From: Limnephilus marmoratus
Lineage: Eukaryota; Arthropoda; Insecta; Trichoptera; Limnephilidae
Length of the DNA stretch: 64,000 bases
NCBI GenBank assembly: GCA_917880885.1
Contig: OU862912.1
Location: 52,129,117 to 52,193,116 of the forward strand
Direction of reading: 5' to 3'
Numbering within the stretch: the first letter of the stretch is position 1; the number at the start of each line of letters is the position of its first letter. The position numbers and the translations under genes are program-made. Below the pieces are notes generated by a model, which did not search any database, was not told the DNA's origin, and was given only the letters and a program-made list of their open reading frames with translations. This document shows positions 52,986 to 64,000 of this stretch, in pieces.

Positions 52986-54356
52986 ATTGTTATACAATAT
53001 TCCTACGTATTCTGCGTAAAGTGTAAAATTATTCATGTTTAATGAACTCTCCCAAAATTGGAACTTATAATAAGTATTAAAATACTTCAGACAAGCGATA
53101 AAGAAGGTAGGAAGTACCTACCAGTTTTTTTTTATTGATTAGTAGATAATAATAATAATTCTATAGGTATTTTAAATCTGTATTTATTTTGTTAAAATTT
53201 TTCAAAAGTCTAATTCGGATTTTTAAAGTTTTCTATCAGTGTTCAATCGAATGGTAAATTTCTAAAAGTCTCAATTTTTTGGTTAAAAATACTAATTTGG
53301 GATGTCGGCGCATGAATGCATGATTTTAAATTGTATTACTGCGTAATACGTACAATTATTCATGTTAAATGAACGTTTAATTTTCAAAATTAAAACCGAT
53401 GAGTATAAATCATAACAGACAAGCAATAAAAGTAGGTACAAAAATATTTTATTAATTAATAATTCCTTTCTTACAAGTGCGAAACGCGTACATCTTTCGT
53501 TTAAATATTTTACAGATGCGTTATAGTTGTCATGTAATTTTTCAAGTTTTCTAACATTCGAAAGTCGAGTAAAATATATTTTTTTTATATATACTTTCAG
53601 CTTCACAAATACTTCAATTATAATATCCCGCGAATTTTCACGGATTTGCGCTAGTAGGTACCTACCGTTATAAAATCATCCGTTTTCCAAGAAAAATTAC
53701 CGGGGCGGAGACAGGAATGTTCCACTTGATTTGCCTAACGAATTCGCAGAAATGTTCTTTAGTTTGTCACGCGTATGGAAATTTATAAAGAAATTAATAT
53801 TGATATGAAATGTCAATAATGTAATGTAATGTGAATTACGGTAATCTGATCGGTCCGGAAAGAATTGTTTTCATGTTTATTTGCACTAGGGATCATTGGT
53901 TTATTGTTTTGATAATCAGAATGCTTCAATATTAATAATTAACATGTTTCGAATATGAACTTTTGGCTATCAACATGTTCCGATAATCAATCTATTTTTA
54001 ATGGGCTATAAAAATGGACAGGATGTATATGGCCATAAACAGAACTTTGGATGTGAGTAGGCAGGTAATTAAGAAGTGCTAAAAGCACGTAAGAAGTATC
54101 TAAAAGACTAATGTTAAATGAGTTCACAGCCGTCCTCATTAGGGTGTCACTTTCTGATGACCTGTAAATTTTAAATATTGTTCGCTCGTAGGTATTGCTA
54201 AAAGGCTAGGATTAGGCAATTATTAAGGCAATTATCGTACACCTTGCTCCTTTAGAAGACCGGAAAAAAATGATTTTATTTGTTTCTTCAAAAAAAAAAT
54301 CTTTTTTTCGAAGGAAGCAAATACTCGGGGGGTGTGACACATTAAATTGATATATA
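52986..54356. other. Mostly unassigned; dispersed repeat at 53573-53655
   Basis: The 53573-53655 segment repeats the sequence next to exon E at 22531-22612. The rest is AT-rich with no supportable gene. The ORF at 53292-53606 (-) has no recognisable domain. Confidence 0.4.
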
Positions 54357-54525
54357 AAATGAAAAAAAAACACATCTTGTAATACACCACTTTTTATTTG
54401 AATTAATAATTAACAGTCGACCAGCTTTCGCCCTGATGTATAAGCCCCGACGAAGCTGGAGCTAAGCGGAACCTAGATATTAATTCAAATAAAAAGTGGT
54501 GTATTATAAGATGTGTTTTTCATTT
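54357..54525. mobile_element. Palindromic MITE, about 169 bp
   Basis: The arms of about 44 bp start AAATGAAAAA..CACATCTT and contain AATACACCACTTTTTATTTG with its complement on the right. The loop has an additional hairpin, CCAGCTT / AAGCTGG. No coding capacity or clear target duplication is visible. Confidence 0.7.
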
Positions 54526-54571
54526 AATATTCAAAATTATTAATTGTATGATTGTTTCACCTACTACTTTA

Positions 54572-56260
54572 GGGGGAGTACGTATATTATCGGACAACGT
54601 ATGGTATCGTACAAGTGTTATTTCTCTTACTGGCGTATAGATAGGGCGATGTAAGTTAGTTTATAATATTGCCGCAGTAATTCTGGATGCCCGGTGTTTG
54701 CATGACTCTCGCCAAAGCCGGTTGTGTCGTTTTGTGGCAAAAAACGAACTTTGACCACCGCATATTGTGACCGCAGCTTTATTTGAAGACAAATAAAAGG
54801 TACTTTATTAATTTAATTACATTTTTTACATATAAGACGGTACACTACATTTCAGTGGCAATCAAATGACGATCTCATGTTTTAAAATTTGTGTCCCATT
54901 CCAGGTAGGCGGTTATTTTGGTAACTCCACGTCGTTTGGTTAATATCGGACATGGCAGTTACGGATGATATCGGACACACGAATAAGTGCAAATTTTTTT
55001 ATTTTTTTATTTAAATTAATAGGTATACCTACACCAAATGAAGTGTATCGTATTTTTATACACCTTATCATAAAAATATATTGTTTTAAGAAAGCAATAT
55101 ACAAAGGGTTTGCTATTGTTGATTTAAAAACATTATTTTCGAAAAGTCAATTTGTTTTTCATCCATTTTTCCAGATAATGTCGAAGTTAAAAAAAAAGTG
55201 GGAGCAGGGGCTCGGAGTGAATGGAAGGATTGCAACATGAAATCAGCAGTGGAATACGTTTGTGACAATTTGAGAAGCTGTCTTATATTGTGATATGCCT
55301 AAAAGTACACTTATTGACAGGTTGTTGAAATTGAAGAAAGTATTTAGGATATTGAGGAAATTAGGTTCACTTCTGAAAAGTTCAAAAATTGTAAAGAATG
55401 AAGCCAAAACACAAGTACCGGGTCTACCAATCAAACTAAAACAAGAAAAACTACCAGGATACAGTATATGCCAAAAAGATTTTCAAATGAGTAAATCTAA
55501 AAAAGAATCCGTACAAATACAAAAAAAATGTTAACACCATCAATTATAAGAAAGCGGATAAACTAAAACTACATAAGGATTATAACAAAGATGAAGTTTG
55601 AATTTTATCTGTAGAGAAAGCTTCGAAGAAAAATGGATTCAATGTCAAGGTTGTCACGGATGGGCTCATGAAAATTGTACCGGTCTTGAATCTTGTTAGC
55701 ATTTTTACAAATGTGAATTGTGCCAGAAATAATTTTTATTTTCAGTGTAACGTGTTATGTAAAGTTTGAACACGGATTTACCACTTTTTTTAAATCCTTT
55801 TTTTATAAAAAAAAAACATGAATATTTTTTGCCCACTTTTGTGTCCGATACCACCTTTGATGTTCGATATTAGACAATTATTTCAAATACTTTGTTGCCC
55901 TTTTTCTTGAATTTCTCTTGCTTTTATTTTTTTTAAATAAAGGTAGTGTCTTGATATATGTGAAATCTTTTGTATTTAATCATTAGTAACCGTTTTATTA
56001 TAAAACAAAAGAAATTACGGTGTTAAACCAAAGAGCTAATTTGTCCGATACCACCCGTCGAATTCCGATAATAAACGAAAATTTCGTAATTTTAAAATCT
56101 AAATTTTGGGAAATTGTGATGGTTATTGATTTTTAAAATTAGCATAGCATGTAGATCTGTCCTTTCCACTTATGATAATTCATAAATCGTTTATATTGAA
56201 GCAATAACAACAAAATACAATTGATCAACACTATGCGTCCGATAATATCCGTACTCCCCC
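54572..56260 (+). mobile_element. Pogo-like (Tc1/mariner superfamily) deletion derivative with TIRs, 1,689 bp
   Basis: The terminal inverted repeats GGGGGAGTACGTATATTATC and, from the right, GGGGGAGTACGGATATTATC differ at one base and are flanked by TA (54570-54571, 56261-56262). Subterminal TATCGGAC / GTCCGATA words recur near 54947, 54970, 55852 and 56043. Inside, MKSAVEYVCDNLRS.. with MPKSTLIDRL (55240-55325) resembles the psq-type helix-turn-helix of pogo/Tigger transposases, and WIQCQGCHGWAHENC (about 55640) resembles their C-terminal zinc-binding motif. The catalytic DDE core between them is missing, and frames are shifted. Confidence 0.75.
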
Positions 56261-56514
56261 TACTACAACTCATCCCTTTCAATACACCTTCCCGTAGACT
56301 CAGAAATAATGAATTACTCTTCCTCAATCAACACCCGATTAATTCCATAATTATCCATATCCATATATTATATTCACCGTTGTCCAGTATATGTAGACTG
56401 GTCAACTCAAGTCAAGACCTTGATTTTTTTGGTATAAGTCTAAATGATTTTTGTCGGTCACTAAACATGTGAAGAAATATTTTGACTTCTTAACTTGACT
56501 TCTATTTTCTTGTG

Positions 56515-56835
56515 TTTTTTTTTTACATGAGCTCCACATAGGAGGCCCTGAGGAAAATAATTTCCCTCAGGGCCTATGTCATCTTTGGGGATGCTGTGTG
56601 GAGGGTTTTTTGGGGAAAGGAAGGAGAGGAGAGTTCTGGGAAGGAAAAGGGTTTAAAGGGTGGGTAGGAATCTGGGGTTCAGTGTGTCCTGGTCATCCGC
56701 CTCCAAGACCTAGACAAACCTCACCCCATGAACCCGGGCACCCCTGCTAAATCACTTGGGGTGACCTATGGCAGAGGTGTTGGTTATCCAATAAAGGTTC
56801 CCGGGGCGGCGGTACCCATTCCCGCCTCCCAAATT
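56515..56835 (-). mobile_element. Family-B retroposon with internal deletion
   Basis: On the + strand it starts TTTTTTACATGAGCTCCACA and carries the perfect 3' hairpin (AGGCCCTGAGG / CCTCAGGGCCT, 56543-56575), ending GGTACCCATTCCCGCCTCCC. About 130 bp are missing at 56690, where GTGTCCTGG joins CATCCGCCTCC. Confidence 0.85.
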
Positions 56836-58682
56836 GACCAAACAGGAGTTTGTTCAGATGTTTACTCTTATAATGTTTCCTTTATTCTTATAATTTACAT
56901 TTTTATTTAATTTCGTGTCATTATTTTGTAAAGTGGACGTAAGTCCGTTATATAAACATTTGTTTTATAAAACTCTTCATTTTGCCAAGAGAACATGACA
57001 TCGATTCACTTTAACATCCCGTTTTACTGCGGAAAAGTAGGAAGAAGGTAGGTGTCAGACCGAGATGGCAGTTGACAGGAGATGCAAGATGGCCGACACG
57101 CCACACCGTGCAGTTGCACGCCACACCGTGCAACTTCTGACACAACACCTTACGGCACAATACGAGACAATGCCATGCAAAAACGCCGGCAACTCGAGTA
57201 TGAAGTGCGCGTCATTTATTGCTGTCACGAGCCGTTGGGGTTGACGTACTTCCGCATCCACCTTATACGGGCCGAACGCAAAACGTGTCTTCGGAGATGT
57301 TCGTAAGAAATTACCAACATTTATTTAAGTACCCATAAATAAATACACAATCCTGATGCGATGCGATCTTCAATCAACTTCCTTTTGATTGTAGGTACTT
57401 CAACATTGCATATTTATTTATACAGGAAAAATAAATATGCAATGCACAGGAGCAAGGTTTTTTAAAAGTATTTGTAAACAAACAATCACTCATATTTATA
57501 TAAATCATGGTTCAAGGGTAATACCTAATTCATTCGCATTGTTTGCTTTTAAAAAGCATGCTTGGAACTAATTACAATTGCCCTTTGTAGAGTGAAAACT
57601 CAATGGCGTTAGGTTCGGAGCTTCACTAGAACCTACCGTCATGTATGTTTGACTTACTTTATGATCAAACAGATCTCTTTCTCTGAAGAGTGTTATTGTG
57701 AGTTATTTCAAACACACTGACAGTTAGATAAGTTTTCAAACACACTGACAGTTGGTTTGTTGTGGTTTTAGTTTTTTAAACCAGTTGTTTATGCATACAA
57801 TAGGATTCCTTCAATCTTTCTTTCTAATTAGCAAGCGAGACAAGCAATTCCTTCATTAAAGCAGGGGAGCCGAGCTGGTGTTTAACTGGGTATAAATAAA
57901 AAAGTGCTAAATCATCATGTTATTATAAAATAAACTCAGAATACTAATGACTTGAAACCTTAACAGTTTTCATTTTTATAATTCGGGAAGGTATTGTGCA
58001 AAGACATTTTTTGTAAGTAAATTACAAACTTTTCTCTAATAATTCATAGTTTTTCATGCAAGTAGGTAAACTACAGCTTTCCAAAATAATGGATTTCAAA
58101 ACAATGGAACAAATTTGAGGTTGTCGATATCCCGATGGTCATTCAAGTATAAGACGAAAACGGCAACTTATTGATGATATTTGATGTCGATCAACATAGA
58201 AATCAACTTGATGATGATAATAATGCACTATCGTCTCAAGGATAATGCACGGAATGTGCATTGTTGTTAATCCACTTTTCATGTTCCCCGAGGCACAAAT
58301 GTGCTTCAGAATAAAGTGAGTCGGGATGCTTTCGACAGGTTGGAAACTGCAAGTTGGAAAGTAAAATTGTTTAGTTTCGTTGTTGCATTATAAGTACACT
58401 ACAGTGCAGTGCTGCGATCTCATGCAGAGGCAGGGCGAGGTATGTTGGTAGTTATTACAAATTTATAATTCATTATTTTGACTTTCGAAAGCACCATAGA
58501 ACGATTTTTCTTAAACACTTTCCTAATGTGATTTTTTAAAGAAAATACTGAAATATTTCCGTCTAAATATTGTTGGGTTACTGACATTCCAAAAAACAAA
58601 AACAGAATGTAGGTAATTGGCTACACATTAAAAATATGCATGAGAATGTATATATTAAAATTTTATTTGACCTTTCCAAATG
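56836..58682. other. No gene recognised; two short tandem duplications
   Basis: A 20-bp unit (CACGCCACACCGTGCA.TTG-type) is repeated at about 57097-57140, and TTTTCAAACACACTGACAGTT occurs twice at 57700-57750. The overlapping ORFs at 57055-57306 cover a CG-rich patch but show no domain. Otherwise featureless. Confidence 0.4.
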
Positions 58683-59286
58683 CAAAATAAAAAAGAATGT
58701 TTCTTTGTTTGTCCCTTAACGCCCTCCGAAACCATTCGTCCGATTGCGATGAAACATTGGTGATTTGTTGTGCGCATGCCCGCGATGGTTTCTGCGTATA
58801 ATAGTGCTCTGTCGTTATGAAATTATTTCCGATAATATTCATCCGGCTGCAATGAAACTTTGGTGAGTTGTATGCACGTCCGCAAAGGTTTCAATATACA
58901 CTGGTGAACTCTGTCATTATGAAATTTGTATAAAAAATTGCAATGGGTGGCACGCGAGTTTAAAATGTTTGAAAAATGAGTGTATTTTTTGTAGTTTAGC
59001 ATCAGGGGGGTAGGCGGGAGGTGGAGGTGAATCTGTGAGGAGCGGAGGAGAATTTAGGGGGGGGATTAGCGGGGGGAAGGCGGGTAAAGTGGAAAGTAAA
59101 TAAGAGGGGGGATCGTGGGAGAGGGAGGGGGTCGCGGGACGGGTGGAAGTGGAAATAGGAAGAGGGAAAGGCGACGAAGGTGGAGGGGGGAGGGTAAGAG
59201 GAAGCGGATGGGGAACCGCGAGTGGAAAATGACACGCACGTAGAAACAATATCTTTATTTAAGCGCAAGCTTTAGCAACTCGCTAG
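58683..59286 (+). mobile_element. Non-autonomous Helitron-like element
   Basis: The left part GAATGTTTCTTTGTTTGTCC with CGTCCGATTGCGATGAAACA and the right end TAGCAACTCGCTAG followed by T match the 10436-10823 copy. A purine tract fills 59005-59200. A short internal duplication (TGAAACTTTGGTGAGTTG / TGAAACATTGGTGATTTG) is visible. The - strand ORFs at 58917-59268 are tract artefacts. Confidence 0.65.
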
Positions 59287-59379
59287 TTCAAAATAAAAAT
59301 ACGAAAAACCTTTTAAACTTTTAACATTCCAAAGCTCATATATCTCCAAATCGCGATTAGGTGTCAAAACACTTTCTTT

Positions 59380-60680
59380 ATTTTATTTTTTTATTTATTA
59401 AATTACATAATACATTTTGTACAAAAATTTGAGTAGACCCACAAAGCTGTCATATGACAGCTTGTCTGCAGGTTCTAACAATTTAAACATTCTTAATATA
59501 ATATCTAAGAAAATATTTGTAAATACATTTATAGTTTTAAGGAAACATTAGAATAGATCACATAGTAATATTAGATAATTTAACTTACAACCATAAATAT
59601 TTAAGATATTTCAATATATCTGCCTAATAACAAGATATGTAGGCAGCTATATTAAGATATTCAAAGATACATGGAGTTTTCGTTCATTAACCATAGTTTT
59701 ATCATTTTAGGACTTAGTCTCTCATTTTTTTCAAATTTTATGTTTTTATTGATTTTATTGAAAATCACTGGTATTAGATATTCAAGAGTTCGGCTTCCAT
59801 ATTTATTTAATATTCGAGGAGTTTTTAGGCCCTTTCCTTCTCTAAATCTTGTGGTATGTTTGTGTACAAGTAGGTGTTTGTAAGGGCTTTCCCCCATATT
59901 ATCCATAATAGTAGTGAACCAGTGGAGACCTTTTATTGTAAGTAGGCTCTCTGAGCGATACAGTAGTTTTAAGTTATGTCTCTGTTTGTAAATATTTGTT
60001 GTGACATTTTTTTTTTTATTATGGCAGTTTGTAAATTTTCAATATATTTAATGTAAGTAGTGCTTGCATGTCCCCAAGTTCGAATACCATATCTAAGGAT
60101 AGATTCGACCATAGAAAAATATATGAGTTTAAGAGTACAATGAGGCAAAATAAATTTTAATTTGTAAAAGTTACTAGCTAAGGATCTGAGCTGGTTACAA
60201 ATTTTAGCCACTTGTTTATCCCACTTAAAATTGTTATCAACAATTATTCCCAGATAATAAGATAAGATTGAAATATATTTTTTCACAGTCACAAACATTA
60301 ACAATTCCTCTATGTATACAGTCAAAGCTATGAGCGGTTATTTTAGGAACATTCCACATTTTCAAACTTGGTGATTTTATGTACATGCATTTGGTTTTTT
60401 TCACATTAATAATTAATCCTACATCATGAGCCCATTTGAGAAGCTCGTTAAAATCTCTTTGTAATTCTTGTATAGCTATTTCAGGATTTTCATTTGATAC
60501 AACAAGAGCAGTATCATCAGCAAAAATGAATCGACGAGCTTTTTTGAAAATCTTACACATAGCAATTACATATATAATATATAATTTTGGACCTAGAATT
60601 GACCCTTGCGGTACTCCCGATTTGATGTATCTTGATTTACTTATTATATTTAAAATCTTCACACTTCTTGCATGAACTTC
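59380..60680 (-). pseudogene. Decayed LINE, RT and C-terminal part
   Basis: On the - strand, 60662-60237 encodes KSGVPQGSILGPKLYIIYVI, then FIFADDTALVVSNENPEIAI and LLKWAHDVGLIINVKKTKCM, the RT core with the catalytic FADD. In a shifted frame, 60325-59969 gives YYLGIIVDNNFKWDKQVAKI and FSMVESILRYGIRTWG. Another frame, 59906-59661, gives the C-terminal NKYGSRTLEYLIPVIFNKI. The 3' end near 59380 is A/T-rich on this strand. Frameshifts show it is dead, but the peptide blocks are well kept. Confidence 0.8.
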
Positions 60681-60689
60681 TTCAATAAA

Positions 60690-62280
60690 CTTTCTTTACT
60701 GTTTTCTTGTAGGTTTATGGCTTTCAAAATGGGCCCTCAAACTCAGTGCGCCCAAAGGCTCCTTGGTTATGTTTGCTGACTGCCTTTTGAGTCTCAGATC
60801 CGCCCCCGCCGTATTATACACAGTCATGCTGAAGTTACGATGACCATCTGTGCTTTCCTATTTTTTCTCCAACCCATGCAGTCTTTGAGGAAATATAATA
60901 TATGTACACATACAGTATTGTCGATTTCATCTATGGGAACAGATGGATGGCGAGTAACAGTAAACAATAATAAGAAAATGAAAAACGAACAGCAACAAAA
61001 AAACTACATTATTTTAAACACCAATAGCAAAATTGTTCGTAATAAATCGGCTACCATTGTGTTCTGTGCTTCATTTACGAAAACATTTTTTTTTTTGTTT
61101 TGTTTACCCGACAAGATTGTTTTGCCCGGAGACAGTGAAACGGTGTCACATTCTCGATGATGAGAGAAGAGGGGGGTTGGGAAATATCTGAGATTAATTT
61201 TGGGTTATTATGCCATCTTGCGCCTCCTCTTTCGTTATCCAACGGGACAGCGTTACACTGTCCATCAACAGGGCAGATAATTTTGTTTTATTTACTAGAT
61301 TCTTATATTTCTTGAAGAGATGAATCATTTAAATTTACTGACTTTAAAGTTAATGTTCTTTATAAATAGAACGGCGTCATTTGCGCCTTGCAATTTTTAC
61401 CTCATGTGGGTATTTAAAAATTTTACCTGGCTATTATAGACTTAAAGGCCTTGTGTTTCATCGGTAGGGAAAAATTGTTATCTAAAAACCCTACTAAAAT
61501 TGCATGTTTCGTCCAGACTCAACATCAATCTTCATCATAGAGTAGCGGCGATCGACGGCCATATATACATACGTGTCTGTTTGTGTTATGTTGGGAGTGG
61601 GATGGAGGCGGTCATGTCCTTTAATTTGGAGCTCTTCCGCATTTGCCTTCGGGAATGAGGAAATCATGAAAAACCTCATCCGGGAAGAGTCGGCCGACAG
61701 TCAACATGAAACTGGGCGGCCTTCAGTGATTTCAGTATACAGGGTGTTAAGGGACGTACCCGACTCACTTCAACCAGTGATTCCCGACAATATTTGGAGT
61801 AATCAGATAAGATAATAATCAGATCGTGGTGAAGTGTGTACTTATAAATGTAGAAGTGATACCGTGTTGCAAGCGTTGATTCTCTTAATGTGGTTTCTTA
61901 GTTTAGTTTAGGTGTAGCCGTCTAATACCGGATATCAAGGACTACCAAGCTTTTTTTTTCATAAGTTTTTATTCCAGTAAAAAAGAAAATAACATTTTCA
62001 CTTACTTAACTAGAATATTGAATTATGTACTTTTTACATTATATTACATAGTTAGCTTAGCTTAGCTCATACCGATTCATATTTACGGGGTTTTGTGGTA
62101 TTTAATGGCCTCCGTAATTGGGTACGCTCGATGCGTTTTGGGCTTTCCCAACACTTGAGGTAAAAATCCATAGTAATGGCCGGTTTTAATTAAGTGTTCG
62201 GTAAGTGCTGATTTGTCCGGATGGCCAAGTTTGCACGCTCGAAAATGTTCGAAGATGGAGATGGCCCGTCATATCATGTC
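60690..62280. other. No gene recognised; small repeat relics
   Basis: CTCCTCTTTCGTTATCCAAC at 61223 resembles an arm of the palindrome at 32423. The + strand ORF at 61573-61815 has no recognisable domain. A T-rich patch at 61950-61975 with TTTTTATTCCAG may be a LINE 3' end. Confidence 0.35.
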
Positions 62281-62283
62281 CGT

Positions 62284-62345
62284 TCTGCCATGGCTATAGC
62301 TCGGTTGGCAGAAGAAAAACGCCGGGTTTGATTCCCTGTCATTGT
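62284..62345 (+). repeat. tRNA-like SINE-head fragment
   Basis: GCCATGGCTATAGCTCGGTTGGCAG resembles a tRNA D-arm (box A), and GCCGGGTTTGATTCCCTGTC a T-arm (box B). The spacing is that of a shortened tRNA. It lies next to a family-B copy and is probably a SINE head rather than a gene. Confidence 0.4.
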
Positions 62346-62383
62346 ACAACAATTATACTCGTACATACACAAATATGCAAACA

Positions 62384-62826
62384 ATTTGGGAGGCGGATAT
62401 GGGTACCGCCGCCACGGAAACCATTTATTATACAACCAACACTTCTGCCATAGGTCACCCCAAGTGGTTCGATAGTTTGGTGATTTAACGGGGTGCCCAG
62501 GTTCATGGGGTGAAGTTTTTCCGGATCTTGGCCGCAAATTCATTTTCCCATCTACTGCGCGGCATGCCGGTTCGGGAGAGACTGGTTGAGGAAGACCTTT
62601 TGATCTCTCCAGCAGAACTCTCTCTAAACACCGCCTTGCACCGCAGTGGGGTAGATAAATTCATATGAACGTCACTCCAGACTGATCCCCAGATAACCCA
62701 CCTTTTTCTTTCACAGAACTTCGTTTACTAAAAACACCCTCCAAACAGAATCCCCGAAGGTGACATTGGCCCTGGAGGGAATTATTTTCCTCAGGGCCTC
62801 ATGTGTTGAACTAATGTAAAAAAAAC
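62384..62826 (+). mobile_element. Family-B retroposon, near full-length
   Basis: It starts TTTGGGAGGCGGATATGGGT and ends TGTTGAACTAATGTAAAAAA. The hairpin is slightly altered (GCCCTGGAGG / CCTCAGGGC). Landmarks are in the standard order, with no coding frame. Confidence 0.85.
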
Positions 62827-63385
62827 CGTTATGCACATTTATTTGTACGTGTGGTTTACAATAATTAAAAATTGTTTCGATATAAAATTAAATTTTTAAA
62901 TATTGAATGGATTATTATTAGTTTCAATGGTGAGATTGTGAGTGGTTTTTCTTGTGTGGCAATCAATTTGAATTATTCCCATCTGACTGTTTTTTGAACG
63001 GAAATATTGATTACAATGATTGTCATAATTTCATCTGATTTCACAGCATCACAGCAATTATTTACTCGGTTTGACGATCGGATGCAATTAACTTTCCTGC
63101 CGTAATAGAGAATTAAGTGCAATTTGATACAAGAAGAGGAATGCCTGATGTGAGATGTTAATGGACGTCTAACGTCTAACCTATGAGTTTGATTGATATC
63201 AAATTGGTATGATATTTGAGAGTCTGACAGTGTCGAACTGGAGGAGTTTCTGGGGTGTGCTGCAACTTCGGGCGCCAGGTATATAAGGGGGTGCAACTAA
63301 CGGACTTTTTAAAATATATATTAGCAGTTATCCGGCTACTCTGAAAGTTTAGTGACCGGAAAACTTTTGTTTTATTTTATAGTAA
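62827..63385. other. No gene recognised
   Basis: AT-rich; the - strand ORF at 62973-63296 has no recognisable domain and no splice context. Confidence 0.35.
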
Positions 63386-63389
63386 TACC

Positions 63390-63705
63390 TCACAAGAGTC
63401 TCAGCTGCTCCCTTCTGGAGCCAGTGAGACGACGGCATTCCCAATTGGGGTAAGTTGTGAGGCTACGCCATTTCAAGCAACGTTTCAACTCTGAATGGTG
63501 GTCTTATACCAGGGTACTGAGAGTATCTTCCACTCTGGAACGTGTCGCAAATATACTATACATTATTTTTAATGAATTAATTGTGAAAAAATAATACACA
63601 TTATTCAAATAAAATTTATTTGCCCACGCCGGGATTCGATCCCACGACCTTAGTATTGCGAGTCAAAAGCCTAACCGCTAGACTACGCTGTCCGTTATAA
63701 ACATG
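63390..63705 (-). mobile_element. SINE family A, most complete - strand copy
   Basis: On the - strand, a tRNA-like head (about 63695-63612: box A TAGTCTAGCGGTTAGG, box B GGATCGAATCC) is followed by the body AGAGTGGAAGATACTCTCAG and the tail with CCAATTGGGAATGCCGTCGT. The head resembles a tRNA but has an extended anticodon region, so it is a SINE. Confidence 0.75.
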
Positions 63706-63890
63706 CAACTTCAACATCTCCTTTGAAAATTCATTAAAAGTGATGAAAAGAATATATTTAAAAAATTGTTTAAATACAGTATTTTGGTTTAGGTTATACG
63801 TTGTTTTTCAAAAAAAATCATAACTTTTAATGACTTTTCAATGCGTTGTTAAAATAACATGATTATAATTTGTCATGGAACCGAATTAGC
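63706..63890. mobile_element. Foldback relic of the GGTTCCATGACA type
   Basis: The left CATTAAAAGTGATGAAAAG and right CATAACTTTTAATGACTTTTC are inverted copies, and the right end reads TTTGTCATGGAACC. Related words occur at 4640-4795, 42600-42740 and 48835. The terminal GGTTCCATGACA equals that of the 9-bp-duplication elements, so it may be a relative. Confidence 0.5.
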
Positions 63891-64000
63891 ACATAATAAC
63901 CGATAGAATATTCATGCACACATTCAAAAGATCGTGTGTTTGTACAGAATTTATAACAAGAATCAATGTGAATAAGGTTCCTCTATCCACGAATTTCTTT

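Noticed and set aside
57055..57306. Overlapping ORFs on both strands in a CG-rich patch
   Set aside because: They include a short tandem duplication, no domain, no splice or promoter context; not enough for a gene.
57700..57750. Possible CRISPR-like or satellite repeat
   Set aside because: Only two copies of a ~20-bp unit; a simple tandem duplication in a eukaryotic genome.

Overview
This is a eukaryotic window, almost certainly from an insect and most probably from a moth or butterfly. It is AT-rich, has GT-AG introns, and is packed with Helitron-like elements, short retroposons and small DNA transposons of the kind common in Lepidoptera. No prokaryotic gene organisation is visible. Host coding sequence is a small part of the window; transposable elements and their debris dominate the rest.

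Host genes. (1) At 12138-12583 (+) two small ORFs lie 14 nt apart. I recognise them as SMIM4/UQCC5 (Drosophila sloth1) followed by C12orf73/Brawnin/UQCC6 (Drosophila sloth2). Both products belong to the assembly of respiratory complex III in the mitochondrial inner membrane, and here they appear to share one bicistronic mRNA. (2) Divergent from it, at 11444-11260 (-), is the first coding exon of a protein resembling the start of the RETREG/FAM134 ER-phagy receptors. The two genes share an intergenic region of about 0.7 kb. (3) At 30098-22637 (-) five consecutive exons, joined by good splice sites with matching phases, encode about 1,740 residues of a disordered, Ser/Lys/Glu-rich protein ending in an Arg/His/Asp-rich tract. 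I do not recognise the family. Its 5' end lies upstream of the part I can read, and its 3' end is ambiguous.

Mobile DNA by region. 0-3 kb: a non-LTR retrotransposon with a long uninterrupted ORF and a poly-A tail. 3.7-4.6 kb: two Helitron copies in tandem. 5.9-7.6 kb: SINE cluster. 9-10.8 kb: reverse-transcriptase relic and a Helitron. 12.8-14.4 kb: a palindromic TTAA-flanked element holding a nested Harbinger-like MITE, then an LTR-like segment. 14.8-19.8 kb: palindromes with tRNA-like cores, foldback MITEs, a mariner relic, and an element with a 9-bp target duplication. 20-22 kb: SINE and RTE-like relics. 29-34 kb: SINEs, LINE pieces, palindromes and a deletion derivative of a two-gene Harbinger element. 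37-47 kb: LINE relics, SINEs and a second 9-bp-duplication element. 49.5-51.8 kb: two Helitrons head to head, then a 570-bp palindrome with tRNA-like cores. 54-56 kb: a pogo-like deletion derivative with terminal repeats. 58-64 kb: Helitron, LINE and SINE copies.

Two observations tie the repeats together. First, a 0.4-0.5 kb retroposon (called family B here) occurs nine times. It shares its terminal segment with a LINE at 37.3-38.3 kb, which suggests that this LINE or a relative mobilised it. Second, several different DNA-transposon groups are present mainly as deleted or palindromic non-autonomous forms with clear target duplications. All calls rest on reading the sequence; no database search was run.
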